In this document: positions 9,884-18,176 of the stretch, one piece after another | How positions within the stretch are numbered: position 1 is the first letter of the stretch | How the letters are laid out: every line of letters starts with the position of its first letter | Source: Trichomonas tenax | Lineage: Eukaryota > Parabasalia > Trichomonadida > Trichomonadidae | Direction of reading: 5' to 3' | DNA length: 25,500 nt | Assembly: GCA_023091735.1 (NCBI GenBank) | Contig: JALKBU010000765.1 | Location: 1-25,500 of the forward strand | Position numbers and translations under genes: made by a program | The notes under the pieces: generated by a model | Told to the model about the DNA's origin: nothing | Databases searched by the model: none | Seen by the model: the letters and a program-made list of their open reading frames with translations, nothing else

Positions 9884-10613
9884 TTTTGGTTTATAAAGTT
9901 TACAAAATGGCCTAAAAAAAATTTTAAAGGAGCTGATCGTCACGACGATTACCTCAATTTTATTTTTCATTTTTTCTTTTTATATTTAGATTTACCTCTC
10001 TATGAAGAACCTATATCCTTTATATTTTGCAAATATGTGTAAATAATATTTTGGATATTCTTTTGTTGGATAGTCTTCCTTTGGAGGATCTGTTCCACTT
10101 CTCCTTTGTGTGTTAGTTTTCGCTTCTTATTGGCTGGAATATTGTTTTTCAAATCAGGAAAGATATAAACTTGCTTTATCTATCTTATAGTTGACCAATC
10201 AAATATACGCTATCTAGATAATATATACTTCTTGTCATGTCTCAATTATGAATTTCAGACAATTTTCTTCATGATTTAGCTTGATTTGAAGTTTAGTAGA
10301 GAAGAATATTATAAACTTTCTCTAGTATTAGCCAAAATTTCTTTCTCATTCGATATATATAAGATTATAAATTGAATGAGATATTAACATTACATTTCCA
10401 AAAATTATCTAATGTATCGCGCCACAAAGATGTCAAATAGTTAAGCCTCATTCCTGAATAGATTATTTCAAATAATATTCATTGAGAATCATTCACGAAT
10501 TGAAGTGGAATCATTTGAATTCATGTGGTAAGAGACACATTAAAGAAAATTACATTGCAGTAATTACGCAGCATTTCGTAAAATAAATTAAAATTGTGAT
10601 GAATTAAATCCGT
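9884..10613. other. Promoter region of the V-ATPase gene and AT-rich spacer
   Basis: Lies between the V-ATPase start and the 3' end of a dehydrogenase pseudogene on the same strand. No gene recognised. The part next to 9970 must hold the V-ATPase promoter, but no strict TCAYW initiator was found. Confidence 0.45.
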
Positions 10614-11799
10614 TTAGACGATGATCTGCTTGAGGACCTCGCGAACAACTTCCTCTGTGACCATCTTGTGCCATCCGAAGGCAGTGTTGCCGTTGGATTC
10701 CATGACCATCTTGACAACCTCCTCGAGTTCGCCCTCCTTAACTGAACCCTTGGCGTGCTCGCACTCGGAGACTGTCTTGACGTGGGCAATAGCCTTAATC
10801 CAGTCAGCGAGCTTGGCTAAGAAGACTTCAGCCTTTTCCTCGTCAGAGCCGTCGTGGACATCGAAGACTCTCTCAGCGGCACGAGCAAGGAGGTACTGTC
10901 TCTCCTTCTTGAAGTGTGCAAGGAATGGTACAGTGACCATTGCAAGTGTTGCAGCGTGATCGATATCATACTTGGCAGTGAGTATGTGGCCGATCTGGTG
11001 TATGCCCCAGCATGTCTCCTTGCCGAGTGTGAAGACAATGTTGAGAGCGAACGAGCAAGCATTAATCAATCTCCCGTGAACTTCGAGTGATGAGTTTGGC
11101 TGAAGAAGTTCATCAGAGATGTCGACAAGCTCGCTCATGACGGACATCCAGAAGTTATCCATCATGGAGTTTGTCTGTGGTGTCAAGAACTGATCAATGC
11201 AGTGTGTCATGGCATCATAGAGTCCATTACGAAGCTGCCTTGGTGGGAGTGTCATTGTGTACTTTGGATCGAGCAATGAGAACTTCGGGAATGTGACCTG
11301 GTTGCCAGAAGCGAGCTTTTCATTTGTAGCACGGCGAGAGATAACGAATCCATTGTTCCACTCAGAGGCTGTGGCTGGAAGTGTCATGACGGATCCGATT
11401 GGTGTGACTGTCTACGGGAACTCATGCTTCACCATGATCTGATTCCAAGCATCAACGCCGTCTTCGAGTGCGGAAGCAGCTGTGATGAACTTTGTGCCAT
11501 CGAGTGTTGAGCCATCACCAACAGCGAGGATGAGATCTGGCTTCCATTCCTTGACAACAGCAACAATCTCCATCAAGAGAGCGTGTTCTGGGTTTGGTGG
11601 AATGCCACCCTCCTACTTGACCTCGCACTCGAGCTCTGCAAGTGCCTTTGTGACGTCATCACGAGCGCCGTTCTTGTCAATTGAGCCAGACCGCCGAATG
11701 TAACAAGAACTTTAGATTTTGGCTGTACGAACTTCTTGAGGTGATCGGCAACAGCATTTTCGCCTTCACGCTCATTTTGTGGAAAGTGAAGTGATAATC
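10614..11799 (-). pseudogene. Iron-containing alcohol dehydrogenase (YqhD/BdhA-like), broken copy 1
   Basis: The intact family reduces aldehydes with NAD(P)H using a bound metal ion. The C-terminal two thirds (10614-11387) are open and carry family motifs: MTLPATASEW, DPKYTMTLPPRQLRNGLYDAMTHCIDQF, and WGIHQIGHILTAKYDIDHAATLA with metal-ligand histidines. Upstream, the glycine-rich GGGSIDKNGA region is interrupted by a 2-nt insertion near 11689. In-frame TAG codons lie at 11613-11615 (Trp in copy 2) and 11412-11414 (probably a former Gln). Near 11776 a short deletion has removed the N-terminal segment that normally follows FTFH, and no ATG remains in front. The original stop is TAA in a TAAA context. 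The base composition is far more GC-rich than its surroundings, with codons such as AAG, CTC and GTC, suggesting it was once highly expressed and died recently. Confidence 0.88.
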
Positions 11800-12657
11800 A
11801 CCTCTCAATTTCGATCGCATTGCAATCGCTTACAATTTCTGCTTAATTGCGTATAGAGAGTGACGTTTTTGGAAATTTTTTGAGATAAAATAAAATTGTG
11901 GTGTGTAAAGCATTGAATAGCAAATAAATTTTGGCGCACTTTTGATCGGTGATGTTTTTCGCATTTTCTCTGACCAACTTTGAGTATTTTCGCATTATCT
12001 ATATGACAGTAGTAAAGAGCAACGTATATTTTAAGGTATTCCTGTGAAAGAAATGCAATCTTGTCTATAAAATTTATGTTTTTAGATGTGTTTTAATTAG
12101 GTTTGATTTTTGATTTGTCAATTTGGCAGATTTGTAAATCTATTTGTCATGTAAAAATTTGCTGGAATTTTATCAAATCTATGATTTTCTTTATGGTAAT
12201 GTCCAACCACTGAAGTTACATATTTCTGCAAAAGAAAAATTGCCTAAATTTCAATTTGGGGAGAGAAAAGCAACGAATAAAATCAAATTATAGAATATGG
12301 TTGTTTGATAAAAATTAGATTATCATGAAGCTGTAAAGCATAAATATCAGGTTAATTCTTTGATTTATATGTTTTTGAAAGAGAAAAAAGTTATTTTCCC
12401 GAAACCTGTTTCATTAGAATTGGCATATGTAGTGAGTTCGAAAAACCTCGGAATTGATCGGAATAAATTTTCGAACTTTGAAGTTTTGCTATTGAGAAAT
12501 TTATAATTTTGTAGAAAAATTATTGATTTCTTAGCAAATTTCAAACAATCGAAAAATTTAAATCATAAACTGAGAATAATTTTATGAGTTAATTCTAAAT
12601 CCTAAAAGAAAATGCAGATTATAATAAGAAACCATAAAAACGTGACAGAACTATTTA
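11800..12657. other. Spacer between divergent dehydrogenase relic and NatA gene
   Basis: AT-rich with no ORF of note. Contains TTTTGGCGCAC at about 11929-11939, a half-match to the GC palindrome before the Myb gene. The 3' part must hold the promoter of the acetyltransferase gene, but no strict TCAYW initiator is visible there. Confidence 0.45.
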
Positions 12658-13221
12658 ATGCCTATTTCAGTTAGAAGAATCAAGATCACAGACTTGATTG
12701 AAATGCAGCAAACAAACTTATCCTGCCTCGCAGAAAACTACCACATGTGGTATTGGCTTTACCACTATTTAATCTATCCAGCTTCATCACATTGCGCAGT
12801 AAATTCTCAAAATCACATCCTCGGCTACGTCCTTAGTAAAATGGATGACGACGCACGTCGTAAAAACCCGAATGAGCCACTTCATGCTCATATGACTTCA
12901 GTGGCCGTATACAATGGCTACAGAAAACTTGGTTTGGCAAAGCAATTAATGGTATTCTCACAGAGAGAGAACCAGCTTTGCTATAGAGCTGAGTACGTAA
13001 ACCTTCACGTTAGAGAGACGAATAGAGCTGGTCACAGTTTGTACTCTAAAGCACTCGGATACGTCAAAACTAGCACAGATAAAGCATACTACGTCGATGG
13101 AGAAGACGCATTCTCGATGAGATATTATTATCCGAAGACAGAAGCACAATTAGCAGAAGAAGCAGCGAAGAAGAACCAAAGCAATCAGCCAAGAAAGCAG
13201 AAGAAAGGCGGAAGGAGATAA
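12658..13221 (+). CDS. N-terminal acetyltransferase A catalytic subunit (Naa10/ARD1-like)
   Basis: Transfers acetyl from acetyl-CoA to the N-terminus of nascent proteins at the ribosome, normally together with the Naa15 scaffold. The 187 residues contain a GNAT fold at about 1-155. Family landmarks are MQQTNLSCLAENYHMWYW near the N-terminus, GYVLSKMDDD at 56-65, the acetyl-CoA loop R89-K-L-G92-L-A94 (pattern R/QxxGxG/A), YVNLHVRETNRAGHSLY at 113-129, and YYVDGEDAFSM at 144-154. The C-terminal tail is basic (RKQKKGGRR) and shorter than in the 235-residue human protein. The start is the only sensible ATG, matching the family's N-terminus. The stop TAA is followed by A, giving the TAAA polyadenylation-type signal used in trichomonads. 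No lesions are seen, in contrast to the dehydrogenase relics on both sides. Confidence 0.95.
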   Translation: MPISVRRIKITDLIEMQQTNLSCLAENYHMWYWLYHYLIYPASSHCAVNSQNHILGYVLSKMDDDARRKNPNEPLHAHMTSVAVYNGYRKLGLAKQLMVFSQRENQLCYRAEYVNLHVRETNRAGHSLYSKALGYVKTSTDKAYYVDGEDAFSMRYYYPKTEAQLAEEAAKKNQSNQPRKQKKGGRR

Positions 13222-13567
13222 AAAATTGTTCGATTCCAAAAATATCACGATGTTAAACAATAATCACTATGTACTGCATATACTAAACAATTAGAGTATA
13301 ATATCCTTTAATTTTCCCACAAATATTGCTTCTTTGACTTCGATATTTTCAAATTTTTAGCATGAATCACATTAAACTATTTAATGGAAAGATAGCTGTC
13401 AATGAAACATTTGGTTTGGCAAAATCTTGTCTTCTAAAATTGATTGTTGAAAAATATATATTTGCTATGAAGCATTTTAAGTCAAGAATAGACTGGCTTG
13501 GTAATTTGGTGATGGAAACAATGCGTATTTTTTCTAATCTCGAAAAAACCAATTTAAAAATTTTTAT
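13222..13567. other. Convergent spacer between NatA and centrin genes
   Basis: Short AT-rich 3' flank shared by two convergent genes. An ORF at 13362-13571 begins with ATG (69 codons) and abuts the centrin stop, but it resembles no family and is probably chance. Confidence 0.5.
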
Positions 13568-14050
13568 TTAGAAGAGGGATGTCTTCTTCATGATATGAAC
13601 GAATTCCTCATATGACACTTCACCATCATTATCGCGATCAGCTTCTTCAATCATTTCACGAAGCTCTTCATCTGTAAGATTTTCACCAAGTTCAACGGAA
13701 ACGCGCTTTAAGTTCTTGAAAGAAATACGTCCTGTGTTATCATCATCGAAAAGACGGAAAGCTTTTCTGATTTCGTCTTCTGGATTACGTTCTTCCATCT
13801 TTTTTGTCATCATCTGAAGGAACTGTGCGAAGCTAATAGCACCAGTGCCATCTGTATCTACATCGGAAATCATACGACGGATTTCCTCCTTTGTTGGCTC
13901 AAAGCCTAAAGCTTTCATCGCGACTTTGAGTTCCTTAGCATCGATGGAGCCGGATCCATCTGTGTCGAAAAGGTCGAAGGCCTCACGAATCTCCTGGCGC
14001 TGCTCCTCAGAAAGTTCGCCGCGGCCCTTAGAGTCCTTGTTTGTAGACAT
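13568..14050 (-). CDS. Centrin (EF-hand protein of basal bodies)
   Basis: Calcium-binding protein of basal bodies and associated fibres, relevant for the trichomonad flagellar apparatus. The 160 residues hold four EF-hands with loops at 29-40 ([12 protein letters not shown]), 65-76 ([12 protein letters not shown]), 102-113 ([12 protein letters not shown]) and 138-149 ([12 protein letters not shown]). Loops 2 and 3 lack the Glu at position 12 (Gln and Asn instead), so loops 1 and 4 are the likely calcium sites. The N-terminal sequence [20 protein letters not shown] and the C-terminal KKTSLF are centrin hallmarks that distinguish it from calmodulin. The stop TAA lies in TAAATAAA. A 25-nt leader behind an initiator-like element is predicted upstream. 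It is intact, and its base composition is GC-richer than the spacers. Confidence 0.95.
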   Translation of the reverse strand: MSTNKDSKGRGELSEEQRQEIREAFDLFDTDGSGSIDAKELKVAMKALGFEPTKEEIRRMISDVDTDGTGAISFAQFLQMMTKKMEERNPEDEIRKAFRLFDDDNTGRISFKNLKRVSVELGENLTDEELREMIEEADRDNDGEVSYEEFVHIMKKTSLF

Positions 14051-14078
14051 TTATTTCCTAAAAAATTAACGTTATGAA
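14051..14078 (-). promoter_or_regulatory. Initiator-like element and leader of centrin
   Basis: On the minus strand ATTCATAACG occurs 25 nt before the centrin ATG. TCATA fits the trichomonad initiator TCA(+1)Y(T/A), with the start site at about plus-strand 14075. The leader includes the run AATTTTTTAGG, similar to one before the V-ATPase gene. Confidence 0.5.
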
Positions 14079-14986
14079 TTTCTTCAAAATTCAGACGTTT
14101 ACAATTTAAAACATGGGGTCAGACCCTATTTAATACTTTACATTGTCAGATTGGAATATTTTCCTTCAGCAATACTTAAGAATAGCGATTTTTACTCTTG
14201 TGTTTTACTCCTAGATAGCCCATACATAATACAAACTTGAATGAATTGCCTCCATTGCAATAAACATTTTGAATCACACGCGATTTTTGTCATTGTGCAC
14301 GAAAATCGGAGCGGTTGCATATGACTACGAGCGGCTATGGTGGCCGGGTTAAAAACAATGTGTGCGGGTTCTCCACGGATTTTTCGCTGTTTTCGAGGGC
14401 TATCAGTAAAGAAACCCCTTCTAGCCAGTCAAAAACTAGTGGATTGTTGCTCAAGATTTCCCAGTTTCTTCGATTTTCTCACAATTTCATCACAATCATC
14501 AAATCATATCAAGATGCAGCAATGCAACATTATAATATATAATTACAAATATGAATTATGGGTGCAAGCCATGGGCCATTTGAGGGTGATATCGTCCACA
14601 GACAGGTTTGGAGTATTCATTGAGATATGAATTGAATTAACTGATTAGCAGCTCTTGGATCAATAATAGAGCTATCTGAAGCAAAAGAATGTTGGCTTCA
14701 TTTTGTATATTAAAGGATGGTATCATATTTCTTAATTTTTTCAAACATGAAAAATGCCATTCGATTTTTAGAAATTGATTTGCTATTATTACTATAGAGA
14801 TGGCTTTGAAATATAATTTTGCGCTGTTTTATTTATAAAATGACATATAATTTTCCGAGATATCTCAAATCTCATAAATTTTCCCATCAACCACCAACTT
14901 TTTCTTGACAAATAAGTTCACAACGGTGTTCTGTGGCAGTGAACAACGATTGGCCGAAAAAATGCCATTTTTCAAAAATGAAGTAG
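14079..14986. other. Spacer containing a GC-richer island
   Basis: Between centrin and the second dehydrogenase relic. At about 14280-14480 the base composition rises well above the flanks and frames are open on both strands (plus 14315-14542 and 14337-14630; minus frames also open). None matches a family I know. The island begins with a hairpin CGATTTT...AAAATCG at 14281-14308. A perfect palindrome GGGTCAGACCC lies near 14116-14126. The remainder is plain AT-rich DNA. Confidence 0.45.
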
Positions 14987-16158
14987 CTTTGGACGAACAC
15001 AACACAAGTTGGCTTCGGAGAAAACGGTGTCATTGAGCACCTCTCTAAGTTCTTAAAACCAAAATCGAAAGTACTCTGCGTTTTCGGCGGTGGATCGATT
15101 GATAAAAACGGAGCACGCGCAGATGTCACAAAAGCACTCTCAGACCTCGAATGCGATGTAAAGTGGGAAGGTGGCATCCCTCCAAACCCTGAATACGCAC
15201 GCTGTGTTGAAATTATGAAAGTTGTACGCGAATGGAAGCCAGATTTACTGCTGGCTGTTGATGGAGGATCAACACTCGATGCCACAAAGTTCATTTCCGT
15301 CGGTTCTGCACTCGATCCATCAATTGATCCATGGGATGTTATTACAAAAGACGTTTATCCGGAATCTTGCACTCCAATCGGTTCTGTTATGACACTTCCA
15401 GCAACAGGATCTGAATGGAACTCCAATTTCGTCATTTCCAGAAGAGAAAGAGGCGAAAAACTCGAAGGTTTGCACCAAATTTCTTTCACGAAGTTTTCTC
15501 TCCTTGATCCTAAATACACAATGACTCTTCCAGCCAGGCAGTTGCGCAATGGCATCTACGATGCAATGACACACTGCATTGATCAATTCATTACAGGGCA
15601 AGTTTGCCCGATGATGGATAACTTTTGGATGTCTGTCATGCGCGAACTCGTTGATATTGGTGAAGATTTATTGAAGCCAAACTATTCTCTTGAATTACAT
15701 GGAAGACTTGTTAATGCTGGAACATTTGCACTTAACCTCGTCTTCACACTTGGCAAAGATTCATGCTGAGGAATTCACATCATCGCTCACCAGCTCACTG
15801 CCAAATATGACATCGATCACGCTGCAACACTTGCTATGGTAACTCCTGTCTTCCTCAGGAGATTCAAATCCACACGTGGCTATCTTATGGCAAGAGCTGC
15901 TGAGCGCGTTTTCGATATCCGTGAAGGATCTGATGAAGAAAAGATGGATCAGCTCATCAAAAAGCTTCAAGAGTGGATCCTCAAACTTGGTCACGTTTTG
16001 ACGGTCTCCAAGTGTGATCATGCAAAGCCAATCAAGGAGGGAGATTTGAGAAAGTCACAAAGAAAGTTATGGATTCAATAAATGGAAATCCATTTGGCTG
16101 GAACAAAGAGGTTAACGAGGAAATTGTCCGCGAAATTCTCAAAGAAGTTATAGTATAA
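14987..16158 (+). pseudogene. Iron-containing alcohol dehydrogenase (YqhD/BdhA-like), broken copy 2
   Basis: Same family as the copy at 10614-11799, in inverted orientation and clearly diverged. The reading runs from LWTNTTQVGFGENG (about 14987) through FGGGSIDKNGARADV, VDGGSTLDATKF, MTLPATGSEW and LRNGIYDAMTHCIDQF up to TLGKDSC. An in-frame TGA at 15767-15769 replaces the Trp seen in copy 1 (CWGIH). The frame continues with HQLTAKYDIDHAATLAMV to about 16045. A 1-nt loss near GATTTGAGAAAG then shifts the frame, after which NGNPFGWNKEV and IVREILKEVIV end at TAA 16156-16158 in TAAA context. Upstream, a TAG at 14984-14986 stands where the N-terminal strand should be and no ATG is in frame. It therefore has at least three lesions. 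Its GC content is lower than that of copy 1, so it may have decayed longer or been less codon-optimised. Confidence 0.88.
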
Positions 16159-16446
16159 AATTTAATTTCACACCATAATTTTATCTGAATTCAGATTATG
16201 AAAACACTACAGCAAATTCATATATGAAAACTTATAGAGTAAATCAAAAAATTTCGTTTAACATTTGTTCATTTTTGAACGAATTTCATCCAATTTCATT
16301 TTTATAAAATTTGAAGTTTTCGGCTGTTTCACTGCCCCAAAGCAGCATTCGGGTTCATGAAAAACTATTTTCAAAGGATTTTATCATATATGTGTTATTT
16401 TGTTATATTCTTAATCTATTGTGATATAAAATAAAGAAATAAAATC

Positions 16447-16568
16447 ACAAACAACATTTTCTATCGATGGAAGAAATTTCAAACTTTATTCATTTTAATG
16501 GATGCATTGGCAATCGAACTCTTATATTTTGAGGTGATATCTTCCATCGAAAACTATTTTATGTTTGT
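16447..16568. repeat. Inverted repeat, about 28-bp arms (MITE-like)
   Basis: The left arm (16447-16474) starts ACAAACA and ends TCGATGGAAGA. The right arm (16540-16568), read in reverse, starts and ends the same way with a mismatched centre. The inner 11 bp match perfectly, and about 65 bp lie between the arms. No flanking target duplication was identified. Confidence 0.55.
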
Positions 16569-17113
16569 TCTCCGCGAATTCGATATTTAATGAATAAAAA
16601 TTGAATAAATATTCATGTCTAAGGCTCCAGTTCCAAGTACTCAAATTTTAAGCTTCACTCTTCTACTCTAAAAGTCAAATCAAAAGACTTTAAAGTATAT
16701 CTATATGCATACATACCAACTATACTTTATAACACTCGTGCATGCACATCCAGCGAGCACCTGTATAGTGAGAACTCAAAATTGATGTTTTTCAAAATTT
16801 TCATTTTTACAGAGAAAATATCATTAACCTGCAATTTGCTCTCTGTTACATTATAGTATATATGGAATATATATATACTAATATTATTGAACTCTGCTTT
16901 GTGAAGATTAAGTTATAAGAAGCAGAATGTTCAATTTTGAACAATTAATATCTCGTTCAATATTGAATATAATTTCTTGTTACAAATATGGTGAAGAACC
17001 ACCCTGATTTCCTTTATATTTATTATATAAAAATATTGTGTTATAAATAAAATAACAAAATTTAGTTACGAGATTAATGTTTGAAAAATTCACAACGGCA
17101 AAAATGTTATCCT

Positions 17114-17527
17114 CAGTCTACTTCTGTCACATTCTGCACAGATAGGTATAGGATCACCCTATATGGTTCACATATTCCAGATAAAATTTTATAACAAGAC
17201 ATAAAATCAGAGCTATACCACCGTGAAAGGCGAAAATTCAACGAGAGTTATCTCAATATATAAGAAGAAGGTACAAAAATCCCAGTAGTGGTAATACTAG
17301 CTCATAATGTACTACAACTTGCTCGTTGAGATTCTATCCGGATCCAGATTTCGTGATGGAATGTATTCAATTTTGGAAATATGGTGCTATAAAAGTGAGC
17401 TTTCCATCCTTCCAGAATTTTTTTATTTTCAGTCAACTTCTGTCACGTTCTAGAGAAAATTCTATAGATTGCTTTGATGCCAGTGGTTTTGCCCAGAAAA
17501 ATTTTATAGCAAGTTATAAAACGATTT
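17114..17527. repeat. Diverged direct duplication of about 100 bp
   Basis: 17114-17210 and 17430-17527 share CAGTCWACTTCTGTCACRTTC near the start and AAAATTTTATARCAAG near the end, about 315 bp apart, with poorly conserved middles. They look like two old copies of one short element. Confidence 0.5.
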
Positions 17528-18176
17528 AGACTGCATTTTTCATGATTTCGAAAAAAGTAACATTGTTACTAAAGTTCAATGGCAAAAGCCATTGACTTGT
17601 TTCTACAAGTAATATTCAATGAATATTTCCGAACCGGCTCTATTAGTTTTTGAATCCATACGTTTTATCTTATAAATTCATACATACGACAAAATATGAG
17701 CAAGAAAATGAAAATCATGAGCTGAAGATTATCTTAAAGTGAAAATAGAGATAGTACATGATGTATTCGAAGAAAATGTAGTTTAATAATCTTGACATGC
17801 ACATTAATAATAAAAATAATTTGAATTCGAACATATGAAAGAAAAATGGAGGATCCAGAAATGAATGATATCCATAGATACGAATGGAATACTCTAGCAT
17901 GGCTCTTAAACAACACCTCGCAAAATCAATATCAGATCAAATTGAATAAATGATATTTTTATTTCATAACATAATTTTGCTCATGTGTTGGATGCCTATA
18001 GTGATAATATGAAACCAATTCCCAAATTATGTAGTATAACGGAAAATATAAAATTTGATCATCCTTATTTATTGGCCTTTTCAGCCTCTTAGCTCATAAA
18101 ATATACTATATATCAGCATATCATTATATATCAATGAACATAAGTTTGGGAGTGGAGCCTTAATAAACAAAAATAA

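Larger units (their letters stand above)
16159..18176. other. 2-kb AT-rich spacer with repeats
   Basis: No gene recognised on either strand. Short minus-strand ORFs at 17715-17916 are Phe/Ile/Tyr-rich translations of AT-rich DNA. Holds an inverted repeat (16447-16568), a diverged direct duplication (17114-17527) and a near-palindromic TA-rich tract at about 16854-16881. Confidence 0.5.

Noticed and set aside
9884..9970. N-terminal extension of the V-ATPase c subunit
   Set aside because: Subunit c homologues start close to the first membrane helix, and the extra residues are unlike the family.
10621..11090. Plus-strand ORFs over the first dehydrogenase
   Set aside because: Ser/Thr-rich antisense translations of GC-rich coding DNA with no family resemblance.
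13219..13240. T-loop-like GTTCGATTCC after the NatA stop as a possible tRNA
   Set aside because: No matching acceptor stem, D-arm or anticodon stem around it.
13362..13571. 69-codon ATG ORF between NatA and centrin
   Set aside because: No recognisable family, sits in the shared 3' flank of two convergent genes and runs into the centrin stop.
14887..15294. Minus-strand 135-codon ORF over the second dehydrogenase
   Set aside because: It is antisense to clear dehydrogenase coding sequence (GGGSIDKNG, WKPDLLLAV) and is only its shadow.
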